A DNA stretch of 64,000 nt from Nemophila menziesii (lineage: Eukaryota > Streptophyta > Magnoliopsida > Boraginales > Hydrophyllaceae), in contig JARWIR010000002.1 of NCBI GenBank assembly GCA_029959085.1, positions 43,892,233 to 43,956,232 on the forward strand. The letters run 5' to 3'. Within the stretch, counting starts at the first letter, position 1; each line of letters starts with the position of its first letter. Below are positions 23,018 through 35,572 of the stretch, one piece after another. The notes beneath the pieces were generated by a model. It had not been told where the DNA came from and made no database searches. It saw only the letters and a list, made by a program, of their open reading frames with translations. A program made the translations under genes and the position numbers.

Positions 23018-25589
23018 ACTCCTTGAATTTTTGGTTCCCTAATTTTTTTAGCAAATTCAATTAGAAAACAATAAATTTTGTCAAATATCACCATATACGA
23101 AACAGTAAATATAAACTAAATAAATATTATATCAAATATCACTGTAGTGCAATAAGTATTTAGACAACGTTTAAATAAGAAGTTAGACGAGGTTTAAATT
23201 ATACACAATTTTGTACGTGTGCTATTATTTCAGAGTTGTTCTGCAACTTCAAAAATATAAAGTCTATAAACACTCCACAATGAATTTTTTAATATTACTT
23301 CTTAGCTCCTTGAGTTTAAAATTTTGAACCCACTTTCTTAACTATTTAGAGGTCACTAATTTCTTCATGTAAAGAAAAATCTTATAATTTCGTAGAGAAT
23401 TGAGAAAAAATTCTACTAAAATTATTTTTCTTTAATGATCAACATCACTATCTAGTTTTTGAAAAGTAGGGACCTACTAAATATACTTTGATTCCAAATT
23501 TTATCTACTACTTTGATTATTAATTTGGCTGAAATATTAGCTTTAATTTTTAAATTTGACTACAAAAATATCTCTCCCATAAAATGAGTCCAGTATTATA
23601 TTAATATACAATTTTTTGCTAATATATATATACATATATATATATACTAATATTTAAAATATACTATTAAATATTTTTCATTATCATATAACAAATATAA
23701 GTAAGTTTATCATGCTCGTAAGTGTAAGACCATGTAAGTTCAATGTAAGCTGGTAGTAATTAATCTAATTAATCATAAATAAAGTTTGGCATCAGGAAAC
23801 ACTTCTCAAAAACTTTATATCATGATTTATCATTTTTATAAAGAACCAATTCAAAGATAATGCATGTACTCCTCTTATCGTTATAGTTTCGGATTATCCT
23901 AAGATATGGTATAACTTCAAATCCTATCAGATAATCAACAAGTCCCACGTCGAATATAAATGATTAAGTTATACCCTAAGGAACACCTTTCCTAATTATT
24001 TTATCACCTTATTCAATAATTTGATACAATCGTTATAATCTTATGATATTGTAAAGCTTAAACTCTTTACATATATTTGATAGATTCCATCTCAACTCAC
24101 CCTTAGTTAAAAAAGAGATTAGTTATGTCCAATATGCTTTTGACTAGCATTTGGACAAACTACGAGACCAGTAACTAAACAAAACAAGTAAACAAGAAAC
24201 ACAACAATACACAAGTAACTATAGAGACGATACCGTGTTAAAGGATTTCCAAGAATTTACATCCTTATAGAGATTAACCTACTAAACAATTCAGCATGAA
24301 TAACCATTAGGAATTTATTGCGTTGTTTGGTTTGATAATCACATTTCTATGTACATTATCTATACACCTAACTAGATTAACGAGAACTATTGATATTAAT
24401 CCAATAAAAATGTGTTAGCTACCTAATAATCTATTTGGATCATCAAGGTCCTAACTCGATCATCCTATGATTAAGCAAAATTCAAATAAAGTCGTATGGG
24501 CTAAATTCTATTTATCATAACTCCTAATCATATCTAGATTGTAACTTAAATAGTGATCTACAAGTATAATATATAGCCAATAAAATAAATACATGACACA
24601 TTTATAGAAGAAAACAAGTCCTTTATTAAAATATAAAGTAACTCATTACAATATAATTCATCACTATTATCTATTCTATAAAGAGACACTAGGGTCTAGG
24701 GCTAATCCTAACAAAGAAACATTAAACACTTGACAAGAATATTACAAAATGATAAAATTGAAAATCAAATCAAAAAACTAAACACTATTTATTTTTTATT
24801 TTTATGATTTGGTAGGAGAGGATATGGTGTGATAATCATTTTATAATCGCATGATGGATCACAACAATTGAGGATTTGGCGCTTCGTTGAGCATAAGTGT
24901 GTCATGAGATGAATCTAAAAGCCACTTTTGGAATTGGTTTCATCTTTTTACACTTTCATGTTCATATTTTATTTTCTTTTTTAAACACCTTCGTCCTTAT
25001 ATTTATATTTTGAAGATAGTTTATTGTGCAGAGGGTTTGAACCAACACTTCAATCCACTTCCTTGAAAAAAGACAAATCATAGGTTGAATATGGTAAAGT
25101 CGATTAGAACATCTTTTAACATAGAGATCATTGAAATATTGGAAATTATCCACAAATAATATTATTTTATTGGAAGGAAATTTTATTTTGTAAACAAAAA
25201 AATAAAATATGAAATAAGTCCTACATAAGGGATATAATTATAGATATATGTTGTGCCCATAACTATTAAATAAAAACACTAACATAATGGAACAATAAAA
25301 ATTTAAAATTTTCTCATTTAAGAAGCATGGACCTATATTCTTAATGTGAAAATTCAAAATTATCTATTCACATAATACAAAGAAGAAAACTCTTGATAGT
25401 AGTAAAATATTTTGATTTCTTCTAATATTCTCTTTTTCATAAATTTTGTGTGCTTAAATACACTTAGTATGTTTCTATGATGTATGAAATCATAGATATT
25501 ATTTCAACCTTCTTTTTAATTTTATGAAGCTATGTATGAGATTATCAACTATATTTAACTTATCACCTCAATGATATATCATTGTCATA
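23018..25589. repeat. Partial M1, M2 and M3, unit C (right copy)
   Basis: The segment starting ACTCCTTGAATTTT (also at 21731) restarts at 23018, 1287 bases later, and continues through M2 (23710, 24220) and M3 (24825). The right copy is more like unit E than like its left neighbour (for example TTGTCAAATATCACCATATACGAAA). Confidence 0.8.
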
Positions 25590-26693
25590 TGGCAAACACC
25601 TTAGAGTATTGATGGATCATTTGCAATTGGATTACATATATAGGTGGTATAATTATTATTTCAAAGAAAATATTTTTAAAATTATTTGTAAAAAAACATG
25701 CATTATAACAACACTTAGCAATTGAATTCTACCATATCTTCACTTCTATGTTGTGCAAACATAAATCTATTTTTAGTGTGGTCTCGATGGAAACACATAG
25801 TAGTTTTTTTCTAAGGTTTCATGCGAGTAAATATCTTAGATCATCATTTCATATGAATTTACAAGGTTAGTGGAAGAAGATTATACAACCAAGTATGGAT
25901 AGTATTGCAATAATTTCATCAAAGCTTACGAATATCTCATAAATACTTTCTTTAATTACACAAAATTTAGGACCTTCTTTTTATCACAAAACTCCTTTTT
26001 CCCGAATTAGAATGCTTTGGTGTACTATTTGTATAATTGTACTACCTATTATGATTAAGTTGTGTCTAAATATTAAGTTCCAATTAACATTCATTCCCAA
26101 ATTTAAATCCTACCATATTTTATCCCAACAAAAATTGGCCACTAAATATTATCATGCACTAACCTTATCCAAACTTAAAAATATCTTCTCATAATATTCA
26201 AGTTATAAAAATATATCTGAAAGCATCATCGGTCGATCCACTAAGATAAGCTTCAATTTCCTTTCAAAAATCATCACTTATCCACCTGACTCATCAATGG
26301 TTTTTTGAAAAATTATTTTAGAGAATTGGAGTATTAGGTGTAAGGTTATCCTTTGAGAAATTAAAGAGTGACACTTTTAAATGTCATTTTTAATGAGAAG
26401 GAATATAACAAGATAACATTGGGTTTCTGTTGCCTGGTTTAGTTCAATACTTGCATCTTCTTTATAAATGGGAGGAATATTAGGTTCTTTAAGCTTTTGA
26501 TCTAACTCACTCTATGCTAGAGAGCAATTGGTGAGTTAACTTTTCAAAAAATACCACAAAATTATTGTATTCATTGTAAGAAACAAGTCATTGAAGATGT
26601 TAAGATAGATATCCAAACAAACATTCATAAAAGTAACAATTAACAAAATACTCATGTGATGGGAAAGAACCACGAATAGGGAAGGGAAAAAAT
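25590..26693. repeat. M4 module, unit C
   Basis: Same block order as unit A 7277-8385. The 60-codon open stretch at 26012 is not conserved as a frame between units and is unlikely to be a gene. Confidence 0.8.
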
Positions 26694-27100
26694 TTTACTT
26701 ACAATATTTTTGCTTTGTTCCTTGCAAATAGAGTTATGCTTATTATGGATGTTATCATCTCTCCCAATTACGAAGTTTTTGTTAAAAATGGAGTAACTAA
26801 GGAAAACATGTTCAGATTTTTTCTTTTAAAGTAGAAATCACACAAACATTTTGTGGCGGTTAAACTTGATTTTTCTAAATCATATGCACATGCTTATTTG
26901 GAATTTATTCAAAAATTTGGATATGCATAAGAGATTGATTCAATGGATCACTGAATGTATTTCAACTTTCTCTTACGGGATATCTTTCCATGGGAGATTA
27001 TTCAAAGTACCGATCGTTCAAATGGTATTCTCCATGGGAGCCTCTTTTCTCTCTTTTTCTTTGTTGACTCAATACAGAATCCCTGATAGGTCTTATTAAT
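26694..27100 (+). mobile_element. Degenerate LINE reverse transcriptase fragment (M5), unit C
   Basis: Readable blocks: LANRVMLIMDVIISPNYE, then CGG-TTAAACTTGATTTTTCT (VKLDFS), HKRLIQWITECISTFSYG, and GGTATTCTCCATGGGAGCCT in place of GIRQGDP. It retains the ISPN-to-VKLD spacer that is partly deleted in unit A's younger copy. Confidence 0.75.
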
Positions 27101-28129
27101 TTTAATGCAAGACTAGAAATATTTTGTGGTCTAAACTGCCAAAAATTGTTGGTGGGCCGTAAGGTGTGATAAATAAACTTTAATAAAAGTAAACACACCT
27201 ATAGATATCCACAAGAAACTCTATGCAATTGCACATATGGTTCACAAATAATAGTTAGATAAATAAGAATTTTTTCTAAGGGATTTAAGTTGTTATTACA
27301 ACTCCGTGTTCAATATTAGAATAGTTGATTTTCAATGTTTTGGTTTAAAAAAAGAAATTAGCGTGTTTTATTTTCTGATTAAATAAATAAAAAATACTAT
27401 GCAAAAAAGATAATAGTTAAGGAGATACAAGTATGAACCTAACTTGTTGATTAATGATTCCTAAGAATAAAAGTGAATGAGTAATTTCACAATAGTCGGG
27501 ATTCAGGTATCTTCCTAAATCTCTTTAGGTAAATAGGTTGGTAGTCTACTGTACTAGTGACCTTGTCATAGTGACATTGCAGTACTTTCAAATATGTGTC
27601 TATGTAAACCTTAATGTTTGGATGGATAGTCAAGACCTTCATGTCCACTAACGCGCACCACACGTCTATATTCTATATATACGCAATTAAGCCGTTCGTC
27701 TCGGGTGATAGCTTAATTACTCGAGCTACCCAATATTTATATACAATATGGGTAGTATTATTACAAACATATAGTCACTGGAAATTAGTAAAAAACTACA
27801 TCAATTAAATAATATAATTCCACATCCAACTAAAAAAGAAAAACAATAATTAATTGTTCATATAATTACACTCCTAAAAGATAAATTTTGCATAATTACA
27901 CTTTAGAATAAATACCTTAGAAATAAATCATCGACAAAATAAATCTCATACTAATTTTACCTTAAGAATAGAGATGGAGAAGCGTAGAATTGATCCGATG
28001 AAGCTCCAATTCTTGATTCTTCCTCCTCTAGATCCTTTGAATTGCTTCTATGATGAATTATCCAATATATATTAAGTCTTTTTCACGTGAGATTTCATGC
28101 TACTTCTTTCAAAATATTTCTTTTCAATA
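27101..28129. repeat. M6 module, unit C, without SINE or LTR
   Basis: Passes from ATTACTCGAG directly to CTACCCAATATTTATATACA. This is the uninterrupted form of the site occupied by the SINE and LTR in units A and E. Confidence 0.8.
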
Positions 28130-28779
28130 CTTTTTCTTTCACCCTGGAAAAGGGTTACAATAAAAATAAGTGATTCATCATCAAAAGCACAATTACATAG
28201 CATAAAAAACCCACCTAATATTGTTTTCTATAAACGTATTCTACCACCCCAAAATCAAGCTCTAAAATGACTGTATTAGCATCACACTCCAAGTGCGGGC
28301 CATATGCAAAACGCCTATAATCTAGTAGGTATGGCTTGTAATGTGGCTAATAAAAAGCTTTATAAAGACTAGAAGGTGTAGAGACTCTAAAATGCAGCAA
28401 AGGTCTTATCTAAGAACCGCATTAATCACTTTCTAAACTACGCAATTTCGTTACTTTATCACCTCTAGCACGTTCATTAAATGGGGTTTATCAACTAGCT
28501 CAAATCACATGGTCTACACACCCCTGAAGGCTCCCTAAGATAAAACTTTACTTCTACATCATTGCGTACTAATACTTTCTTTACTATTAAGGTGTGTTTT
28601 CATGTTCATATTTCAAAGTATACAATACAACTAGTTCCTAAACACATTACTTCTATATCATTTACCACTAAAGTCTATGCTTTTAAACCATTAAACATAT
28701 TCTACATCTTATTCCATCTCTTAAAAAAATAATTTCTCTTATAAACATAGTATATCACATAAAAACGTAGATGGAGACA
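28130..28779. repeat. M7 module, unit C, left copy
   Basis: Contains CACTCCAAGTGCGGGCCATA and CAATACAACTAGTTCCTAAA. A second M7 copy (30566-31290) lies on the far side of the 1.8 kb insert. Confidence 0.75.
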
Positions 28780-30565
28780 ACAAATCCCCATACCCTAACT
28801 CAAAACTGAGTCGTGTCCCCACGACTCGAAACTGACTCGAAAAGCATTAAACTTTAAGAGCTTGCAACGAAATAGATAATATACAGTCTAACAAGAGGGT
28901 AATGAGTACTTACCTTTGCGAGAGTTGCTTAATTTCCAGGTTATGGGTTGGCGTTCTCAATCCATTGTGGTCCATTTATCATGCGCGTGGAGTTCCTCGG
29001 TCTTGCGGATTATTTCAAAATTAATCGGGCTTTTCAATTATCAAGAACTTCATTGTTGTTCATGTCACATTACACACTATTTGTTATAACTTTTCTACGT
29101 AGGATTTAGACGAAGTGTGGTTGGAAACATTAGAAATATCTCATGAAAATATACGACCTAGAATCGAGAAAAAGTGAAATATATTCCAGCATGAAGTTAT
29201 GCCCTTTCAAAAAAATAAATATTTTTTATAGAGGAGCAGGTTGAGTCGCACCAAAGAATGAGAAGGGGTCTCGACCTAGAATAAATTCATTATTGTCCGA
29301 CAGAACCTAGGGGGCAAGTTCGCGACCTTTTTTCTCCGCATCGCAACCCAGATTCAGAATTTTCGTTTTACTTTCTTGATTTCTCCTTGCCTACACAAGC
29401 AAAATTTATACCAATTTTCCTTAATTGTAGGAGTTGATCACCTTTGGATCTTGTAAAATTTATAATTCTTGTGTTACAACTCAGAATCTAGTGATCTTTA
29501 TATCGAAATTGTCGTAATTCAAGGACCTTTCAGAATATAAAAGGGCGCCTTTAAGTTCATTGTCAATTTTATGCAATATTGAAAATACTACACGTCTCTA
29601 AATCAAGACAACATTGTACCACTTTGATATTTTGAGCACAACTTTTTCATCTTAAGTCGAATTTCACTTTTAATACTTCTCAAATTTCACTGACTTTGTG
29701 GCCGACAACTATTATTTAAACAACCAAGCCTGAACCCTCACTAATAAGCCTCGAAAACATAAATAAGTGAAGACTTGATTTCTTATATTACTGCTTCACC
29801 TTTGCCAAGTGATTTCTTTTGACCTTTTAACGCTTCTTCTTGGTTTGGACTTGAATATTTACTCATTGTTTTATCTTGGTGCCTCCTAGCATCCATATAC
29901 CTAAAAGTTTCACACTAAACAAACAAATTAACGCACAAAATCTCTAAAAGTAACAATAATTCTAAAACAAAGGAAAAAAGTGTATTATATCAGAATATGA
30001 TGATTAATCTATTAAATTTTTCCATTTAACCCCTAATATGATGTCTCATGGAGGGTTTATTTTATCACAACTCAAGAGACATCAAGACACCTAACTCAAA
30101 GTTTTTTCGTCCTAACAAAATAAGAAATAAAAACTATATGGTTGTCTCTAAAATATCAGCTAAGTCTGATAACCGTGAGAGAAGGAGAATGTAAATAATA
30201 ATCCTAAAGCAACTACCTAGATAGATTCATGTAATATTAATATACTTATCATACAAACGCTCAACACAGTTTAAAGTCAAAATTAGATTATTTTTGCAAT
30301 TCACTTAGGAGAGGTTCTTTTCTTAGTGTGATATGAAGGCTATATATTGTTAATCGATCCAAACATAGTCTCTAATGGTCCATGTAACTATTCTCTATTG
30401 GTTCAATCATCCAAGATCATATAGTTAAGAATCATAAGGTCTTTTAAGTTTGTAATGTATGCTTAGGGACAATATGATTGTATATTTGGATAATGTAGAA
30501 TGAGTTTTGGATCTCTCCCCACTAGCCATCAACGAATCTCCCTAGAGGTTGAGTTACTCTTTCAT
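28780..30565. mobile_element. 1.8 kb interspersed insert, copy 1
   Basis: Begins AAATCCCCATACCC and ends near GTTGAGTTACTCTTTCATG. A second copy lies at 61867-63630. Phrases such as GAAGTTATGCCCTTTCAAA, CCGCATCGCAACCCAGATTC and CTTTTTCATCTTAAGTC resemble non-coding or LTR parts of Solanaceae Gypsy-type elements, which is a family impression only. There is no open frame longer than about 70 codons. The element is flanked by two M7 copies of about 0.65 kb. Confidence 0.5.
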
Positions 30566-31290
30566 GTGAGATGTCAATATATTTCTTTCAACATATTTTT
30601 TTACTTTTCAATACTTTTTTTTATCCCGCAAAAGGTGACAACAAAAACAAGTGATATATGATGAAAAGCACAATGACATAGCTTTAAAAACCCACCCAAT
30701 AATTTTTTCCATGATCGTATCTAACCACCCGTAAATCAAGCGCTAAACGACTGTCTTAGCATCACGATTCGAGTGCGGGTCATATTGAAAAGTCCTATAA
30801 TCTAATAGGTATGGCTCGTAACGTTGCTAATAAAAAGTTTTAGATAGATTAGGAGAGGCTGAAATTGATAATAAAAAATCAAATTTTGACAACAAGTTAA
30901 AAGGCAACTATGGTCTTATCTAAGAACCACCTTAATCACTTTTTTAAATTACACAATTTTGTTACTTTATCACCTCTAGCACGTCCATTAATTGATGTTT
31001 ATGAATGGTCTACCCACCCCTCAAGACTCCCTAAGGTCAAACTTACTTACCATAATGCTTACTAATCCTTTCTTTACTATTAAGGTATGTATTTCTTGTT
31101 CATATTTCAAAGAATACAATATAACTAGTTCCTAAACATATTACTTCTGTATCATTTACTCATTAAATTTTATGTTTTTAGGCCAGTAAATACATTCTTC
31201 ATCTTATTCCATCTCTAACAAAATTATTTTTTCCTAAAAATACTGTAAATCACATAAAAATGGAGATAAGAGACAACAATACAAAAATTT
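30566..31290. repeat. M7 module, unit C, right copy
   Basis: TCACGATTCGAGTGCGGGTC at about 30761. It is closer to unit B/F M7 (AATTTTTTCCATGATCGTAT) than to the left copy 2 kb upstream, as expected from exchange between units. Confidence 0.75.
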
Positions 31291-31372
31291 CAATTATCAA
31301 AAAATTATATATCAAAGAAACTAATATTTTAAATTATTCTATAAATATATGTCACTAAAGCTAAATATGATA

Positions 31373-31487
31373 CTACTGTTGTTAGGAAAATTCTTCTATC
31401 CAATATTGTGTTTTGTTATAACAATCAACGGCTACTATATAAATATTGGACCATCCAATATTGGATGGAAGTCTTACCCCTACTGTT
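31373..31487. mobile_element. hAT-like MITE (31381-31479) with 8-bp target duplication
   Basis: A 99-bp element is flanked by CTACTGTT at 31373-31380 and 31480-31487. Other units have GATACTAATGTTATG without the insertion. The ends pair imperfectly: GTTAGGAAAATTCTTCTATC against the complement of GGATGGAAGTCTTACCC. Near the right end is the perfect 18-base palindrome CCATCCAATATTGGATGG (31451-31468). An 8-base duplication fits the hAT superfamily. It is too short to encode a transposase. Confidence 0.75.
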
Positions 31488-31544
31488 ATGTATTTGTTAA
31501 ATATCTAATAATACAAACCAAAAAGATATTCTATCGAACAGATT

Positions 31545-31790
31545 GATGACATGTGGTGTTTTTACGATTTGTAAATCAGGCTTGCTTTATACCAAATATC
31601 AAACCCTAATACTTTATTTTTTTATTTAAGCCGTCATCGTCTTTTTTTCCTCCTCCTATTTAATCTACTTATTTCACCAATCTCTCTTTTGTATTATGTT
31701 TTCTCCTTCATCATCATCGCCATCAAGATCTTATGTCTATAAGTTAAGTGTGCACCTTTTTTTTTAAGGTCGATGGTCATTACATTTCAA
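31545..31790 (+). promoter_or_regulatory. M8 leader-like region, unit C
   Basis: AAACCCTAATAC, CT-rich tracts and an ATG at 31697 with FSPSSSPSRSYVYKLS. It is parallel to unit B. A promoter or leader role is inferred only from composition and position. Confidence 0.3.
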
Positions 31791-32989
31791 GTAAGGTTCA
31801 ATTTTATTAATCATCGTTCTTTTTAATTTGATAATTTTAATTCAAATATTATTTGTTCTATCAAAGATAATTTCTTCTCCTTTAAGATAGATAATATAGG
31901 ATTTTTCTTCATTAACACAAATTGACGAAATGATTTTGAGTTATAATTAAAAAGTTTATGGATATTTATTCTTTTGATATGAATATTTCATAATTAATTT
32001 TTTTGTTATATAATTTGTGACCGAAAACTCTATTAAACAAATCTTATGTATAATGATATTGTATGAGAAATTTATTGATAAGATATATATTTAGTGAAGA
32101 ATATGATTTACCCTTATGAACATAGGAATATTATGGTTGGGTTATATTTTATATTTTAATCAGTAAATAAATGAAATATATTTAAGTTTTCTTTATGCAT
32201 TATATTTTTCAATTATGAAAATAGCAATTTATATTTTGTGAACCATCACCTAAATTATTACTTGAAGATTCATATAACCTTGAATTGAAATGATTACTAA
32301 GCTTGTTGATTAGATTAATTATGAATATTCTACTTTGTAAATGTTAACATTTCATTCTGTTTTTCTAATAATGAATCAATACAGAGAGAAAGTACTCATC
32401 TACTAGGTAATTTCAAGCCGCACATAGTAATAACCTCTAACTAGTAAGCTACACATAGTAAAATGCACTCAAACTAGTACACCATGAACTTGGTCCTAGC
32501 ATGAGTTGTAAAACATTTACACAAAATTAAATGATATTTTCTTCTAATAAATATTTTTTACATCCTATATTTTGTCACTATTGACAAATGGAATTTATAG
32601 ATGGATAGATGAATTTGATTTGTTTAGAGGTCAACTATGTTGACCTTTTCTGGGGTTTATGGATAGAAATGTCTAATTTATTAGTTTATTTATTATAATA
32701 GTTTCCTTAAGTTGAGTTATAAAGATATAAAACTGAATCTTTTGAAGTTTAGAGAAATGCTTACAAGGTAATGGATACACATATTTGATATTTCTAGTTT
32801 GGGGATAAAGATTTTATTTGCAATTTAACAGACGTCCTTTCTATTCCAAACTTTTTTTCACATTGATATGTTTGAAAATTATTTTTGGAAAAAACAATAA
32901 AATTGTATATAAGTAAGAAAAAATATCGTTATTAATCTATAGATTGTCCTTTTTATTACCCATTGCTAACCTTTATTAAAATTGGTTTG
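31791..32989. other. Region upstream of F-box copy 3
   Basis: Matches 19111-20329 of unit B closely. No gene was seen. Confidence 0.55.
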
Positions 32990-33796
32990 AAGTAAAGGAA
33001 GTGGATAAACTTCTCAAGTGACAGCATTGATGATCTCACCGATGGGGCAATTGAATTATTATATTCTTCTAGAAGACATCTTCGTCAATGAGGTTCTGTC
33101 AAGGCTACCCGTGAGATCTCTATTAAAATTCAGGCGTGTTTGCGAAGAATGGTGTTCTTTGATCTCAACAGCTCGATTCATTAAAACTCACCTAATAAAC
33201 CACTCAAAATCCAACAATTATGCCAACCAGAAGGCGATTATACAAGGTATAGACTCATCTACTAACAATTTCACTTACTATGCCTTTCCCCGATTACTCA
33301 AATTATATATGATTTTAGCTCCCCATTGAATGCTATAAAGTAAATTGATTTTTCCAATAATCAATTCAATTTTCAAGTCATGTGTCCTAGCAATTTGATA
33401 TTGTAATGACTTGTTTTCTGTTTTTTCCAAGGTCAGGTACATATATAATTTTCAACCCTTCTTTGAAAAAGTTTCATAGATTGCGTTTAGATGATAGACA
33501 AATAGGGTGTCGTTATACTTCTGGGGTTCGGGTATGATGAAGAAAATGATGATTATAATGTCGTATTACTTGTTGGTGGCAATGTAAATTATACTGAGTC
33601 TAAGATTTATATTATAAAGAATAATTTTTGGAGAACATTGAAGAGCTGCCCAAATGAGAACTTTTACTGTATGATAAATGGTCTTTAGTCTTTGGAAACA
33701 CTTCACTCTCCAACATGTTTGGAGGGGCCAATGGGAGAAGACACTTTGAAATCTTATTTTAAGAATATTATGTTAGGTACGCATAAAAAATATTAA
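32990..33796 (+). pseudogene. F-box/FBA protein pseudogene, copy 3 (best-preserved F-box)
   Basis: The most complete F-box in the window: [20 protein letters not shown] then [20 protein letters not shown], with the hydrophobic positions expected for SKP1 binding. The usual LPEDI is LLEDI. The original start is lost (ATTGG), a TAA lies in the N-terminal segment near 33006, and the first open piece ends at 33329. The FBA part resumes as GFGYDEENDDYNVVLLVGG in another frame, with a TAG near 33688 after the NFWRTLKSCPNENFYCMING region, and ends at about 33796. Several independent breaks mean it is not functional. No intact parent gene is in the window. Confidence 0.87.
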
Positions 33797-35060
33797 GATA
33801 ATTTTTATTGATTTTCTATGGTGATGCCCAAAATCATTCATTGCCTCATTTTTCCAACCAGGACATCCTCACTAGATGGTTATTTGGAATATTTAAGGTC
33901 GATAGTTGTTCTAGTTGTTAATTTGGAGCAAAAAACTCTTCAATTTAATAAAAAAAATATAAGTTTAAATCTTGATATATTTTTATTTTTATTTTTATTT
34001 TTGTATTGTTCTTATCATTTATTAGTATGCTACGATTATAAATACTATAAATATATAGCTATTCAAATATTTTTTTAAGCTTTCGTAAAGACATGATATA
34101 TTTAACTATAAAGGGACCTCTAATCAACTTACCTCCCTTTTACCAAGGGACCTATAAGATAAAAAGATATACATATCTATATTGATTCATTTATTCAAAA
34201 TTAATATTACAATAACTAAACTATTACATTTTTTTTAAATGTAGGAGGCAATTGAAATCAATATGAAAGACAAGATGAAAAACAAGCATATCTTACACTA
34301 TTTATAATATAACATGATCATCTCATATTGTCAAAACATAAATTAAGAAGCTAAATTTACACATATATAACTTGAGAAAATTTATTTGAGTTTTTAATAT
34401 ATTACTAAATAAATTACACTCCTTGAATTTTAGGTTCTCAAATCTATTTAGCAAATTCAATTAGAAAAAGATAAATTTTTTCAATATCACCATATACGAA
34501 ATACTAAATAAAAAAATATCATAGAATATCAAATATCAATGTAGTGCAAATAGAATATATGCGAGGTTTACATTACATTGTTGCAGAGTTGTTTTGCAAC
34601 ATCAAAAATATGAAGTCTATATGCTTTCAAGAAAGAAATTTTGAATATTACTTCTTAATTAACTCATTGAGTTTAGAATTTTGAATGCATGTTCTAAATC
34701 TTTAGAAGTAATTAATTTTTTCACCTAAAGAAAAATCTTATAATTTTGTAGAGAATTGAGAAAATTTTTTTTACTAAAATTATCTTTCTTTTTTATGAAA
34801 TATTTTATCTTAAAAATATAATGATCAATATCACTATATAATTTTTTAGAAAGTAGGGACCTAGTAAACAAACTTTGATTCCAAAATTTATCTTATACTT
34901 TGACTCTAAATTTGGCTAAAAGTTTAACTTTAATTTTTAAATTTGGCTCCAAAAATATCACTCCCTTAAAATGAGTCAAATATTATATTAATATACAATT
35001 TTTTGCTTATATATATATATATTATTATTTAAAATATACTATTAAATAATTTTCATTATC
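33797..35060. repeat. M1 module, unit D
   Basis: M1 landmark at 34243. It runs without a break to the LINE target site at 35061. A short open frame at 33818 is conserved flank, not a recognised protein. Confidence 0.8.
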
Positions 35061-35078
35061 ATATAAGGAATTTAAGTA
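35061..35078. repeat. Left target-site duplication of the LINE
   Basis: ATATAAGGAATTTAAGTA is repeated exactly at 42722-42739. The empty site is represented in unit C near 22370 (ATAAGGAATATAAGTAATAG). Confidence 0.85.
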
Positions 35079-35572
35079 GATATAAACAAATCGAAAAAGA
35101 AGTGGAAGGCAAAAACACCATATGAGGCGATAAAGGCGAATAGGGTTTCAAGTGACGTCATACTAGGGTTTCGACTTAATACATCGGAGAAGAACATTGC
35201 CTCTCCTTTTGACCAGATCTTCGAACAGCGGCATCAGGGGCCATCGGAGCCACCTTTTTGGAAGGAAGGTAGAACGATGGGCCTCACTTCGGACGGCGAT
35301 AAACGGTGGATTAGAGGCGGGTATAAAGGATTCATAATAGTCATGGGGGTCGGAAGATTAGGTTTAGACAAAGGCGAAGATGGGAACGGGAGTTTACATC
35401 AAACCTACATGAGAACACATGTTTACTTCGTGACATCTTCTCTTTGGAGGTCAAAGGTTTTTCGATTCTTCTCTGTCAGTCACAGCAGCGAAGGTCATAG
35501 TCACGACGGATTCATGAGAAAGGAGGTTTTTACTGCTTTAAACACTTGTAGAGTTGTATTAGGTTTACAGGA
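35079..35572 (+). mobile_element. Probable 5' end of the split LINE
   Basis: GC-richer unique sequence that begins exactly at the left target duplication and stops at about 35572, where M2-type sequence resumes. It starts GATATAAACAAATCG. An ATG at 35277 opens a frame of roughly 100 codons that starts GLTSDGDKRWIRGGYKG and runs into flanking AT repeats. I do not recognise a domain. By position it would be the 5' untranslated region and the beginning of ORF1. The identity rests on the matching target duplication at the 3' end 7.6 kb away. Confidence 0.65.

Noticed and set aside
34130..34150. GGGACCT...AGGGACCT pairs in M1 as a regulatory hairpin
   Set aside because: The two copies are direct, not inverted, and their conservation is explained by recent duplication of the unit.
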